DNA of 42,335 nt from JAHFRG01 sp041495205 (GCA_041495205.1 JBGQCF010000015.1:1-42335); one strand, 5' to 3'. Counted from the stretch's first letter, positions 23,369-32,447 are shown. Notes: a model not told the origin generated them from the letters alone. Made by a program: numbers and translations.

Positions 23369-23878
23369 TTGGCTGATAAGAACCGGCGCTTTGAAGAAAT
23401 CGCGCTGCCGCATCTCAGCGCCGCTTACAACCTGGCGCGGTGGCTGACCCGCAACGATCACGACGCGGAGGATATGGTGCAGGAAGCATACTTGCGTGCT
23501 TTCAAGTTTTTCGACAGCTTCCGGGGAGAAGACGGGCGCGCCTGGTTGCTGGCCATCGTGCGCAACACCTGTTACACCTGGTTGAAACAGAATCGTATCC
23601 AGGAGCTGCATGATTCTTTCGACGAGGAGGCGCACGCCGAGGCGGACAGCAGCAGCGATCCGCAAGCGTTGATGCTGCAAAATGCAGACAAGCGCTTGCT
23701 TGACCGTGCGCTTGAAACGCTGCCGCTGGAGTTCAGAGAAATACTGATTATGCGCGAGCTTGAAGATCTTTCCTATAAGGAAATCTCGACGGTGGCCGAC
23801 ATTCCGCTCGGCACGGTGATGTCACGGCTCGCCCGCGCGAGGAAAATGCTTCGCGCTTCGCTTGAACGGATTATGTAG
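23369..23878 (+). CDS. ECF RNA polymerase sigma factor
   Basis: A 169-residue extracytoplasmic-function sigma factor. Region 2 covers about residues 10-75 (LARWLTRNDHDAEDMVQEAY, LRAFKFFDSF, WLLAIVRNTCYTWL). Region 4 covers about residues 110-165 (LETLPLEFREILIMRELEDL, SYKEISTVADIPLGTVMSRL, ARARKMLR). The only usable start is TTG at 23369, preceded by AGGA; the frame is closed upstream by a TAG. It is followed 10 bp later by its anti-sigma gene and is preceded by a promoter shared with two flanking transcription units. It is therefore predicted to transcribe its own operon and those neighbours in response to an envelope signal. Confidence 0.94.
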   Translation: MADKNRRFEEIALPHLSAAYNLARWLTRNDHDAEDMVQEAYLRAFKFFDSFRGEDGRAWLLAIVRNTCYTWLKQNRIQELHDSFDEEAHAEADSSSDPQALMLQNADKRLLDRALETLPLEFREILIMRELEDLSYKEISTVADIPLGTVMSRLARARKMLRASLERIM

Positions 23879-23888
23879 GAGGGATGAA

Positions 23889-24656
23889 ATGAATTGCAAT
23901 GAAACCCGGGATTTGATGCACGGCCACCTCGATAAGGAAATCGATTTGGTGCATGCCGTGGAAATTGAAAAGCACCTTGAGGGTTGCGCTGCTTGCAAGG
24001 CAGTTTACTCTCAGGAAACCGCTATGCGATCCGCTATTCGCGAGCGCGCGAGCTATTACGCGGCGCCGCAATGGCTTGAAGCGCGCATCCGCGCCGCGTT
24101 GCCGAAGCACGGCAAAAAAGCAATTGTTTTCGGACAGCCGAACTTAAACTGGCTGGGCTTTGCCGCTTCAATGGCTTTTGCGGTGGTAATTACCTGGGGA
24201 GTAGCGCTGCGTTTTAACGCGGCTTCCGATGACGAGATCCTTACCGAAGAAATCATCTCAGGCCACGTACGCTCGCTCATGGGGGATCATTTGGCGGATG
24301 TAGCATCCTCCGATCAGCACACGGTAAAGCCCTGGTTCAACGGCAAGCTGGATTTTTCGCCGGTGGTTCTCGATTTGACCACGCAAGATTTTCCGCTGGT
24401 TGGCGGCCGGCTTGATTACATCAACAACAGGCCGGTGGCGGCGCTGGTATACGGACATCGCAAGCATTTCATCAATCTTTTCATCTGGCCTGAAGAGTCG
24501 CGCGAGAAAAACTTGGTACGGACGAAAACCAAGCAGGGCTATAACCTGATTCACTGGAAGGATTCGGGAATGGCGTTTTGGGCGGTATCCGACCTGCAGG
24601 AGAAGGAGCTCATGCAGTTTGCGAGCCTGTTGCAACAGCCTGCCACTGCGCAGTGA
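23889..24656 (+). CDS. Transmembrane zinc-binding anti-sigma factor
   Basis: 255 residues from the ATG at 23889, preceded by AGGAGG. The cytoplasmic N-domain has the zinc anti-sigma motif HLEGCAAC (Hx3Cx2C) after CNETRDLMHGHLDKE. One membrane helix (about residues 85-107, LNWLGFAASMAFAVVITWGV) separates it from a ~145-residue periplasmic domain containing VKPWFNGKLDFSPVVLDLTT, FPLVGGRLDYINNRPVAALV and HFINLFIWP. I recall that pattern from a common proteobacterial anti-sigma family. It would hold the ECF sigma factor inactive until the periplasmic part senses its signal, which is unknown. It converges on lpdA 4 bp away. Confidence 0.92.
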   Translation: MNCNETRDLMHGHLDKEIDLVHAVEIEKHLEGCAACKAVYSQETAMRSAIRERASYYAAPQWLEARIRAALPKHGKKAIVFGQPNLNWLGFAASMAFAVVITWGVALRFNAASDDEILTEEIISGHVRSLMGDHLADVASSDQHTVKPWFNGKLDFSPVVLDLTTQDFPLVGGRLDYINNRPVAALVYGHRKHFINLFIWPEESREKNLVRTKTKQGYNLIHWKDSGMAFWAVSDLQEKELMQFASLLQQPATAQ

Positions 24657-24660
24657 GGCG

Positions 24661-26376
24661 CTATTTTTTCGGAATGTAAAGATCGGTGATGGTGCCTTCC
24701 GCCATTTCGGCGGAGAAAAACACGGTCTCCGACAGCGTGGGATGGGGATGGATGGTAAGCCCGATATCTTGCGCGTCAGCTCCCATTTCCAGCGCCAGCA
24801 CGGTTTCGGAAATCAGCTCGCCAGCATTCGGCCCCACTATGCCCGCGCCGAGGAGCCTGTTGGTGGTTTTGTCGAACAAGAGCTTGGTCATGCCTTCGTC
24901 GCGTCCTTGGGCCAGCGCGCGTCCGCTCGCCGCCCAGGGAAATACCGCTTTTTCAAATTCGATGCCTTGCTCCCTGGCTAGAGTTTCGGTCAAGCCCATC
25001 CATGCCACTTCAGGGTCGGTGTAGGCAACCGAAGGAATGGTGCGCGCATCGAATGCCACCTTGTGTCCAGCGATGACTTCGGCTGCAACCTTGCCTTCGT
25101 GGCTCGCTTTGTGCGCGAGCATCGGCTCGCCGACGATGTCGCCAATCGCGAATATGTGCGGCACGCTGGTGCGCTGCTGTTTGTCCACCGGAATAAAACC
25201 TTTGTCGGTGACCTGAATACCGGCGTTCTCCGCGGCTATGGCATTGCCATTCGGCCGTCTTCCAACCGCTACCAGGACGCGGTCGAACAGCTGCGCCTTT
25301 GGCGCATTGTCGCCGTCAAAATGCACTTTTAGTCCGTCCTTTTGCGGTTCTATTTTTGCAGCTTTGGTTTTGAGATAAATTCCCTCGTAACGCTTTTCAA
25401 TGCGTTTTTGCAGGGGTTTAACAAGATCGCGATCTGCGCCGAGCATCAATCCATCGAGTAGCTCCACCACGCTGATTTTCGAGCCCAGCGCGTCGTACAC
25501 ACACGCGATTTCAAGCCCGATGATGCCCCCTCCTATCACCAGCAATTTTTGTGGAATGTCCTGGATTTCCAGCGCGCTGGTTGAATCCATGATGCGCGGG
25601 TCGTCGGGAAAACCGGGAATCTTTGCTGCTTGCGATCCCGCGGCGATGATGCAGTAATCGAAGGACACGGTTTTCACGCCATCCTGAGTTTCCACACGCA
25701 GCATATGGGATGAAGCGAACTTGGCCACGCCTTGCAATACCTGCACCTTGCGCTGCCTGGCAAGTCCCGCCAGGCCTTTGCTCAGTTTGCCGGTCACGCT
25801 TTGCTTCCAGGCGCGAAGTTTGTCGGTTTCGATTTTGGGTTTGCCGAAACTCACACCTTTATGCGCCATTTCCTCCGCTTCACTGATGACCTTGGCTACG
25901 TGCAGCAATGCCTTCGAGGGAATGCAGCCGACATTGAGACAAACCCCTCCCAAATTGGGATAGCGTTCGATCAGCACCACATGCTTGCCCAGATCGGCAG
26001 CACGGAACGCCGCGGTATAGCCGCCCGGGCCGGCGCCCAGCACCACGACTTCAGCATGAATATCGGCAGCAGGTTTACCCGCCGCAACAGCGGGTGCGGC
26101 TTGAACTGATTTGGGGGATTCAGCGGGTGCGGCAGCTGCGGTGTGCAGCGTGAGAATCAGCGAGCCATGCGACACCTTGTCGCCGGTTTTGATCTTGACC
26201 TCTTTCACTACTCCCGCCTGCGGGGCGGGAATGTCCATGGTTGCCTTGTCCGATTCTAGCGTGATCAGCGGATCTTCCTTGGCGACGCTGTCTCCGGCTT
26301 TCACCAGGACTTCGATTACCGGAACATCTTTGAAATCGCCGATATCAGGGACTTTGACTTCAATAAGCTTGTTCAT
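24661..26376 (-). CDS. lpdA: Dihydrolipoyl dehydrogenase with N-terminal lipoyl domain (E3)
   Basis: A 571-residue flavoprotein that reoxidises dihydrolipoamide of 2-oxo-acid dehydrogenase complexes with NAD+. Residues 1-78 form a lipoyl domain with the lipoylated lysine in ESDKATMDIPAP. After an Ala/Pro linker come the FAD site VVVLGAGPGGYTAAFRA, the redox disulfide GGVCLNVGCIPSKALLH, the NAD site VIGGGIIGLEIA, SVPHIFAIGDIVG and the interface base HPHPTLSE. The lipoyl-E3 arrangement is well known in betaproteobacterial pyruvate dehydrogenase, but aceE and aceF are not beside it here. It lies 149 bp downstream of proA, behind a repeat hairpin. Confidence 0.95.
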   Translation of the reverse strand: MNKLIEVKVPDIGDFKDVPVIEVLVKAGDSVAKEDPLITLESDKATMDIPAPQAGVVKEVKIKTGDKVSHGSLILTLHTAAAAPAESPKSVQAAPAVAAGKPAADIHAEVVVLGAGPGGYTAAFRAADLGKHVVLIERYPNLGGVCLNVGCIPSKALLHVAKVISEAEEMAHKGVSFGKPKIETDKLRAWKQSVTGKLSKGLAGLARQRKVQVLQGVAKFASSHMLRVETQDGVKTVSFDYCIIAAGSQAAKIPGFPDDPRIMDSTSALEIQDIPQKLLVIGGGIIGLEIACVYDALGSKISVVELLDGLMLGADRDLVKPLQKRIEKRYEGIYLKTKAAKIEPQKDGLKVHFDGDNAPKAQLFDRVLVAVGRRPNGNAIAAENAGIQVTDKGFIPVDKQQRTSVPHIFAIGDIVGEPMLAHKASHEGKVAAEVIAGHKVAFDARTIPSVAYTDPEVAWMGLTETLAREQGIEFEKAVFPWAASGRALAQGRDEGMTKLLFDKTTNRLLGAGIVGPNAGELISETVLALEMGADAQDIGLTIHPHPTLSETVFFSAEMAEGTITDLYIPKK

Positions 26377-26420
26377 GGAGGCCCAGAATAATCACATAGG
26401 CAAAGAGAAAATCTGAAGCA

Positions 26421-26507
26421 ATGGACAGGATTTACAAGATTTCAACGGATTAACAGGATAAATCCTATAAATCCTGAAAAATCCTGTTAGTCCTGTCTAT
26501 TTTTTTC
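26421..26507. repeat. Phased ~9-nt inverted repeat (AATCCTG units)
   Basis: The left arm is built of ACAGGATTT-like units. The right arm has four AATCCT/AGTCCTGT units at 9-10-nt spacing, and a T7 run follows on the plus strand. It fills most of the proA-lpdA gap. The arms pair imperfectly over about 35 nt. It could attenuate readthrough between proA and lpdA; its unit-phased build resembles the 7-nt elements elsewhere. Confidence 0.6.
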
Positions 26508-26525
26508 GTGTTTGTGGTTTGAAGC

Positions 26526-27791
26526 TTATTGCCGGATTTGACCGTCGCCGAGCACGATGAATTTCTGCGAAGTGAGCCCTTCGAGGCCCACCGGGCCGCG
26601 CGCGTGGATTTTGTCGGTGGAAATGCCGATTTCCGCGCCCAACCCGTATTCGAAACCGTCGGCAAAGCGGGTCGAGGCATTGACCATCACCGAACTCGAA
26701 TCCACTTCGCGCAGGAAACGCATGGCGCGGCCGTAGTTTTCAGTGACGATGGCATCGGTATGTTGCGAACCGTAGGTGGCAATGTGCTCGATCGCCTGGT
26801 CGAGATTTTTCACAATGCGCACGCTTAGGATAGGCGCAAGGTATTCCGTATGCCAATCTTCCTCGGTCGCCGCTTTCATTTGCGGCACCAGCAAACGCGA
26901 GGCTTGATCGCCGCGCAATTCGACGCCCTTGTCCAGATAAATCTTGCACAGCTTCGGCAGCACCTTGGGCGCAATCGTTTCCGCCACCAGCAGTGTCTCC
27001 ATGGTGTTGCAGGTACCGTAGCGCTGCGTCTTGGCGTTGTCGGCGATGCGCACGGCTTTTTCCACGTCGGCCTGGTCGTCAATATAAACATGGCACACGC
27101 CATGCAGATGCTTGATGACGGGAATGCGCGCCTCACTCGAGATGCGCTCGATCAGACTCTTGCCGCCGCGCGGCACGAGGACATCCACGTAATCCTTCAT
27201 CGTCACCAATTCGCCTACAGCGGCGCGGTCGGTGGTTTCAATCACCTGTACTGCGGTTTCCGGCAAGCCCGCTGTTTTTAATCCTTCACGCACCAGTGCG
27301 GCAATGGCCTGATTGGAATGCATCGCTTCCGACCCGCCGCGCAGAATTGCCGCGTTGCCGGCTTTGAGACAAAGCCCCGCCGCATCCGCGGTGACGTTGG
27401 GACGCGCTTCATAAATAATGCCCACAACTCCCAGCGGCACGCGCATTTTCCCGACCCGGATTCCTGAAGGGCGGTAGCTAAGCCCGCTGATTTCGCCTAC
27501 CGGATCGGGCAGCTGCACAATCTGCAGCAGGCCTTCGGCCATGCTGTCTATGTCTTTTGCAGAAAGCGTGAGTCGATCGAGCAGCGCGTCATCCAGCTTG
27601 TTAGCGCGCGCAGACTCCATGTCCTTGCTGTTTGCGGCAAGCAGGCTCTTGGCTTCGCGCCGGATCGCTTGCGCCATAACCGTGAGCGCCTTGTTTTTGG
27701 ATTTCGTGTCGGCGCGGGCCATGAGGCGGGAAGCGGCGCGCGCTTCGCGCCCAATGCCCAGCATATAGGCTTTGATGTCGAGTATGTCCAT
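26526..27791 (-). CDS. proA: Glutamate-5-semialdehyde dehydrogenase (gamma-glutamyl phosphate reductase)
   Basis: The NADPH-dependent enzyme of proline biosynthesis that reduces gamma-glutamyl phosphate to glutamate semialdehyde. At 421 residues it is standard length and in the aldehyde dehydrogenase fold. Diagnostic stretches are VPLGVVGIIYEARPNVTADA, LKAGNAAILRGGSEA, the catalytic cysteine in QRYGTCNTMETLLV, and YGSQHTDAIVTENYGRA. The C-terminus RGPVGLEGLTSQKFIVLGDG is typical. The start lies 1 bp after the holA stop, so it belongs to the leuS-lptE-holA-proA run. proB is not in the window. Confidence 0.97.
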   Translation of the reverse strand: MDILDIKAYMLGIGREARAASRLMARADTKSKNKALTVMAQAIRREAKSLLAANSKDMESARANKLDDALLDRLTLSAKDIDSMAEGLLQIVQLPDPVGEISGLSYRPSGIRVGKMRVPLGVVGIIYEARPNVTADAAGLCLKAGNAAILRGGSEAMHSNQAIAALVREGLKTAGLPETAVQVIETTDRAAVGELVTMKDYVDVLVPRGGKSLIERISSEARIPVIKHLHGVCHVYIDDQADVEKAVRIADNAKTQRYGTCNTMETLLVAETIAPKVLPKLCKIYLDKGVELRGDQASRLLVPQMKAATEEDWHTEYLAPILSVRIVKNLDQAIEHIATYGSQHTDAIVTENYGRAMRFLREVDSSSVMVNASTRFADGFEYGLGAEIGISTDKIHARGPVGLEGLTSQKFIVLGDGQIRQ

Positions 27792-27792
27792 A

Positions 27793-28818
27793 TCAGCATA
27801 TTGTAGCGCCGACCGGGCTGGAACAGAAACGCAATCCCAGTTGCAGGAACTCGTCCCAGATGTTGCCGCGAGCCAGGCCTTTGATCATGCGGTCAAGCCG
27901 CGCTGCGTGCAAAAGTGCGTCTTCCAGCACGTTCTTGCGCGAACGCGTTGCGGCGCGCTGCATGAGTTCCTGGCGCGCGCCCCAGACGCGCACGTCGCGC
28001 AACAGCTGCGGCAAGCTCTTGCCTCGCTCCAGGCCGCTTACGATTTTAAGCAATGTGCGGATGTCCTCGCTCACCGCCCACAGGATGAGCGGCGGCGCCA
28101 CTCCCTCGCCGCGCAAACCCTCGAGAATGCGCGTGACACGCACCGTGTCAGCCATCAGCATCGCTTCGCTGAGTTTAAATACATCGTAGCGCGCGACTTC
28201 CAGCACGGCTTCCTTGACCTGCTCGAAGCCCAGTTTTCCAGGCGGAAACAGCAACGCAAGCTTTTGCACTTCCTGATGTGCGGCGAGCAGATTGCCCTCG
28301 ACACGATCGGCGATAAACTGCAAGGTATCGGCATCGGCGCTCTGGTCCTGCAGCGCAAGACGCTCCGCAATCCACTGCGGCAACCGCGCCCGTTCCACTG
28401 GTTTGGCGCTTACCACCACGCCGTGGCTTGCCAGCGCCCCAAACCATTTTGAGTTCAATGATTGCCGGTCAAGTTTTGGCAGCACCACCAAACCCATAAG
28501 ATCGGGCCCCATTGCAGAGCAAAAATCCTCAATGGCCTGCGCGCCCTCATTGCCGGGTTTTCCGGAAGGGACGCGCAGATCAATCAATTTTTTACCGGCA
28601 AACAGCGACAGGCTTCTGCTGCTCGTCGCAAGGCGCTGCCAGTCAAATCCGGCTTCGGCGGTGAAGATTTCACGCTCGGCAAAGCCCGCCTGCCTTGCCG
28701 CCGCGCGTATCAGGTCCGCGGCCTCCAGTGCCAGCAGCGGTTCATCGCCGTAAACCGTGTAGAGGGATTTCTGTCCGCGCTGCAAGTGCTGCTGGAGTTG
28801 TCCGGTGTCTATACGCAT
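27793..28818 (-). CDS. holA: DNA polymerase III subunit delta
   Basis: The delta subunit of the clamp loader, which opens the beta clamp. It has 341 residues. Family features are LQRGQKSLYTVYGDEPLLAL near the N-terminus, TAEAGFDWQRLA, SLFAGKKLIDLRVPSGKPG, GLVVLPKLDRQSLNSKWF, and the helical C-domain with LILWAVSEDIRTLLKI. No Walker A is expected or seen. The order leuS-lptE-holA is widely conserved in proteobacteria and supports the call. Confidence 0.95.
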   Translation of the reverse strand: MRIDTGQLQQHLQRGQKSLYTVYGDEPLLALEAADLIRAAARQAGFAEREIFTAEAGFDWQRLATSSRSLSLFAGKKLIDLRVPSGKPGNEGAQAIEDFCSAMGPDLMGLVVLPKLDRQSLNSKWFGALASHGVVVSAKPVERARLPQWIAERLALQDQSADADTLQFIADRVEGNLLAAHQEVQKLALLFPPGKLGFEQVKEAVLEVARYDVFKLSEAMLMADTVRVTRILEGLRGEGVAPPLILWAVSEDIRTLLKIVSGLERGKSLPQLLRDVRVWGARQELMQRAATRSRKNVLEDALLHAARLDRMIKGLARGNIWDEFLQLGLRFCSSPVGATIC

Positions 28819-28840
28819 GTGATCATTGATGAGATAGGTT

Positions 28841-29326
28841 CTAGGAGGGTACTTTGACCGCGCTCAAGCGCCTCATCACTTGCTGCACGGCGTCGCTTTG
28901 CATGTCTTTGTACAAGAGCGCTTCTTCCGATTCTTTCGCCAGCACCTGGGTGTCGTTGAACGAGAAGTCGCGTTTCAGTACGATTTCGGTTTGCGGTATC
29001 CAGTCCTGGCCCTTATTGTCCTGCAGGCGGAAGGTGATGTGCAGCCGCAACTCGAACTCCCGCACGGTGCCGCCGCCGCTCAGGCTCAAGATTTGTTTTT
29101 CTCTCACTTCATTCACTACTTGCAGGATGGCTTGGGCATCCTTGGGATTATCGCTTAAGCGGGTGTTGCTTCCGGCGCGCACCGCGCGCTTGAGCTCAAT
29201 GGCAAAGGCAGAAGTATCGGCGGCGTTGATGTACAGACTTTCGAAAGGAAAGGTCGCCTGGCCGCGCAATTGGAAGCCGCACGCTGATAGCAGCAGAATA
29301 AGTACACCCGTAAGAACGACACGCAT
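28841..29326 (-). CDS. lptE: LPS-assembly lipoprotein LptE
   Basis: An outer-membrane lipoprotein that plugs and stabilises the LptD translocon, which inserts lipopolysaccharide. 161 residues from the ATG at 29326 (AAGG six nt upstream); an in-frame TTG two codons earlier is less likely. A lipoprotein signal peptide (VVLTGVLILLLSACGFQLRG) has the lipobox LSAC and the family's CGFQLRG. The mature part alternates strands and helices (ESLYINAADTSAFAIELKRA, GGTVREFELRLHITFRL). It lies between leuS and holA, its usual place. Confidence 0.93.
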   Translation of the reverse strand: MRVVLTGVLILLLSACGFQLRGQATFPFESLYINAADTSAFAIELKRAVRAGSNTRLSDNPKDAQAILQVVNEVREKQILSLSGGGTVREFELRLHITFRLQDNKGQDWIPQTEIVLKRDFSFNDTQVLAKESEEALLYKDMQSDAVQQVMRRLSAVKVPS

Positions 29327-29342
29327 GCTCAACCTTTTATCA

Positions 29343-29418
29343 GGTAAGGGGTAAGGAGTTAGGAGTGAGGTGTAAACCCATGCTTTATGCCCTTCACCCC
29401 TTACCCCTCACTCCTCAC
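29343..29418. repeat. Heptamer-phased inverted repeat, copy in lptE-leuS gap
   Basis: The left arm is a series of 7-nt units (GTAAGGG GTAAGGA GTTAGGA GTGAGGT). The right arm is a matching series (CTTCACC CCTTACC CCTCACT CCTCAC), around a ~17-nt centre. It fills nearly the whole space between leuS and lptE, ending 5 bp from the leuS stop. Confidence 0.75.
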
Positions 29419-29423
29419 GAATT

Positions 29424-31988
29424 TCATACCACCACGTTGACCAGCCGTCCAGGTACAACCACCACTTTCTTGATGGGCTGACCACTCACGTATTTTTGCA
29501 CGCCGGGGTGGGTCAGCGCCATTTTTTCGATGGACTCGCGCGTTGCTGCGCGCGGCACCCGCATGTTGCCGCGCAGCTTGCCGTTGACTTGCAGCACGAA
29601 CTCAATCTCGTCTTGCTCCAGAGCCGTCTCGTCGACTGCGGGCCAGGGCGCATCGAGAATGTCCTCGCCGTAGCCGAGCTCGCGCCACAATTGGTGTGAA
29701 ATGTGCGGCGTGATCGGGTAAAGCAGGCGCAGCAAGATCGAGAGACCTTCTTTAGCAACGTCGTCCTCCACGCCGAGCATCCGTTCCAGCGCATTCAGTA
29801 TTTTCATCGCTGCCGAGGCCACCGTGTTGAACTGGTGCTTGGCCATGTCGTGGTTCGCCTGCTTGAGTACCGAATGGATTTCGAAGCGCGTGGCCTTCTG
29901 CAAACCGGGACGGATCGCTGGGCCACCACCATTCTTGAATTTCACGCCGTAGCTCCACAGCCGCCGCAGGAACCGTGAGGCCCCCTCGACGCCGGTATCC
30001 GACCACTCCAGCGTTTGTTCTGGTGGGGACGCAAACATGACAAATAGCCGCGCGGTATCGGCGCCGTATTCCTCGATCAGCGCCTGCGGGTCGACGCCGT
30101 TGTTCTTCGATTTCGACATGGTTCCCATGCCGCCGGATTCCACCGGCTTCCCGTCGGCTTTCAGTTTCACGCCGGTGCGCTGGCCTTTGTCGTCCATGCT
30201 GATTTCCACGTCGGCGGGATTGTAATAGGTGATGCGGCCGTTTGCTGATTTGCGGAAGAAAATTTCGTTCAGCACCATGCCTTGGGTGAGCAGGTTGGTG
30301 AACGGTTCATCGAGCTTGACCAAACCCAGATCGCGCATAACTTTCGTCCAAAAGCGCGAGTACAGAAGATGCAAAATGGCGTGCTCAATGCCGCCGATGT
30401 ATTGGTCGACCTGCAGCCAATAGCGGACCCGCTCATCCACCATTGCGCGCTTCTGGTCGGGACAGGCGTAACGGATGTAGTACCAGGACGAATCCACGAA
30501 TGTATCCATGGTGTCGGTCTCGCGCTTGGCTTTTTTATTGCACTTCGGACACAGGCAATCGTAAAACGAAGGTGTCTTGGCCAGCGGGTTGCCAGTGCCG
30601 TCGGGCACCAGATTTTCCGGCAGCACCACTGGCAATTGCTCGTCAGGGACCGGCACGTCGCCGCAGGATGCACAGTGAATGATGGGGATCGGCGTGCCCC
30701 AATAGCGCTGGCGCGAAATTCCCCAATCGCGCAGCCGGTACTGGACGCGCTTTCTGCCCAACCTTTTTTTATTCAGGGCCGCCGCGATCGCGTCTACCGC
30801 CTGCTGAAAATTCAGGCCCGAAAACTCGCCTGAATCAAAGTTGATGCCGTGCTCAACATAGGCCCCGGTGAGCGGCAGCTTGAGTGATGCCCCCACCGGC
30901 TTGATCACGCACTTAATGGGCAGGCGATACTGAGTGGCAAATTCAAAATCGCGCTGGTCATGCGCAGGAACCGCCATCACAGCACCCTCGCCATAGCCCA
31001 TCAGCACGTAATTCGCCACCCATACCGGCAATTTCTCGCCCGAGAGCGGATGAATGACGAACAGGCCGGTAGCCATGCCTTTCTTTTCCTGGCCGGCAAG
31101 CTCGGCTTCCATGACTGCACCGCGCTTGCATTCCTCAATAAAGGTTGCAAGCTGCTGATTATTTTTCGCTGCGCGTGTTGCGAGCGGGTGCTCCGCCGCC
31201 ACAGCGCAATAAGTCGCGCCCATCAAGGTATCGGCGCGCGTGGTGAAGACCTTGAGAGACTGCGCATGGTCATCATCGGCATAAGGGAAGGCGATCTCGA
31301 CGCCTTCGCTTTTGCCGATCCAGTTGGCCTGCATGGTCTTCACCCGTTCCGGCCAGCCCGGCAGTTGTTCCAGCGCTTCAAGTAGTTCGTCGGCGTATGC
31401 GGTGATCTTCAAGTAATACATCGGGATTTCGCGCTTTTCCACCAGCGCGCCGGTGCGCCAGCCTCGCCCGTCGATTACCTGTTCGTTGGCGAGCACCGTC
31501 TGGTCTACCGGATCCCAGTTGACGATTCCGGCTTTCTTGTAAGCGAGTCCCTTTTCCAGCATGCGCAGGAACAGCCACTGGTTCCAGCGGTAGTAGTCAG
31601 GGTTGCAAGTGGCGAACTCACGCTGCCAGTCGATGGCAAAACCAAGCGACTGGAGCTGTTTTTTCATGTAGGCAATGTTGTCATAGGTCCATTTCGCGGG
31701 CGGCACGTTGTTCGCCATCGCCGCGTTTTCCGCTGGCAAGCCGAACGCATCCCAGCCCATCGGCTGCAGCACGTTGTAGCCTTTCATGCGGTAGAATCGG
31801 GTGAGTACGTCGCCGATGGTGTAGTTGCGCACATGTCCCATGTGCAGCTTCCCCGATGGATAGGGAAACATAGACAGGCAGTAATACTTGGGTTTGTCCG
31901 ATTGTTCCACTGCGCGGAACGCCTTGTGCGCCTGCCAGTGGCTCTGTGCCTGACGCTCGATCTCCGCAGGCTGATAGCGTGCTTGCAT
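29424..31988 (-). CDS. leuS: Leucyl-tRNA synthetase
   Basis: A class Ia aminoacyl-tRNA synthetase that charges tRNA-Leu. 854 residues from the ATG at 31988, giving MQARYQPAEIERQAQSHW, which aligns with the start of the E. coli enzyme; an in-frame TTG two codons upstream is possible. The HIGH-type motif is PYPSGKLHMGHVRNYTIGD and the KMSKS-type motif is GTMSKSKNNGVDP. An editing (CP1) domain lies between them with TTRADTLMGATY and AVMAVPAHDQRDFEFA. The C-terminal anticodon-binding part (NGKLRGNMRVPRAA) is complete. It is the first gene of a minus-strand run. Confidence 0.98.
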   Translation of the reverse strand: MQARYQPAEIERQAQSHWQAHKAFRAVEQSDKPKYYCLSMFPYPSGKLHMGHVRNYTIGDVLTRFYRMKGYNVLQPMGWDAFGLPAENAAMANNVPPAKWTYDNIAYMKKQLQSLGFAIDWQREFATCNPDYYRWNQWLFLRMLEKGLAYKKAGIVNWDPVDQTVLANEQVIDGRGWRTGALVEKREIPMYYLKITAYADELLEALEQLPGWPERVKTMQANWIGKSEGVEIAFPYADDDHAQSLKVFTTRADTLMGATYCAVAAEHPLATRAAKNNQQLATFIEECKRGAVMEAELAGQEKKGMATGLFVIHPLSGEKLPVWVANYVLMGYGEGAVMAVPAHDQRDFEFATQYRLPIKCVIKPVGASLKLPLTGAYVEHGINFDSGEFSGLNFQQAVDAIAAALNKKRLGRKRVQYRLRDWGISRQRYWGTPIPIIHCASCGDVPVPDEQLPVVLPENLVPDGTGNPLAKTPSFYDCLCPKCNKKAKRETDTMDTFVDSSWYYIRYACPDQKRAMVDERVRYWLQVDQYIGGIEHAILHLLYSRFWTKVMRDLGLVKLDEPFTNLLTQGMVLNEIFFRKSANGRITYYNPADVEISMDDKGQRTGVKLKADGKPVESGGMGTMSKSKNNGVDPQALIEEYGADTARLFVMFASPPEQTLEWSDTGVEGASRFLRRLWSYGVKFKNGGGPAIRPGLQKATRFEIHSVLKQANHDMAKHQFNTVASAAMKILNALERMLGVEDDVAKEGLSILLRLLYPITPHISHQLWRELGYGEDILDAPWPAVDETALEQDEIEFVLQVNGKLRGNMRVPRAATRESIEKMALTHPGVQKYVSGQPIKKVVVVPGRLVNVVV

Positions 31989-32018
31989 AAGCAAAGGAAT
32001 CCCTGCTATAAAAAGTTA

Positions 32019-32291
32019 AGAGCTTCTAACACGATGAAACGGATTTGCGTTGCTGGCCAAAAAGCGATGGATGCGCGACGCGAGGCGCAACTCGATGCCG
32101 GGACATCGAGTAAGCCGAGCAACAAAGCAGGCGCGCTTTTTGGCCGCAACCCACAGGGACGGCGCGGATTTCAGCGCATGCCTTTGTCGCTCGCCGCTTA
32201 TTGGAGAACAACCCAACTGCGCGGCTCGCTTCGCGGCCTGCATCCGAAACCGACGCCGTCGCACTATTCGTTTCATTGTGTTAGAGGCTCT
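32019..32291 (+). repeat. Structured TIR element, family 2, copy B (upstream of leuS)
   Basis: A 273-bp element, ~93% identical to 41810-42082 by eye. Its ends are AGAGCTTCTAACACGATGAAAC and the near-complement ending GTGTTAGAGGCTCT. Inside are the paired GGCCAAAAAGCG/CGCTTTTTGGCC, the hairpin CTCGATG/CATCGAG, the hairpin TTGG/CCAA and CGACG-C-CGTCG. It begins 31 bp upstream of leuS and ends 257 bp before cbbP. The rest of this 560-bp gap (32292-32548) has an imperfect inverted repeat at 32448-32470 and otherwise nothing I can name. Confidence 0.88.
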
Positions 32292-32447
32292 TGAAATTAT
32301 ACCTGATCGCCTGCAAGAAATCGGGATGTCTTCAAGGAGAATACCAAGTACAACAGCCGTCGCACTTGCGCTTAAGTTTCTTACTTGGCAGGATGGCCCG
32401 TGATGTTAAAGCGATTTTCGCGCAACGCATTAAAAAACTCTTATCGT

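Noticed and set aside
29343..29418. Short CRISPR-like spaced repeats
   Set aside because: Units are 7 nt, degenerate, contiguous and arranged as inverted arms; there are no spacers and no cas genes.
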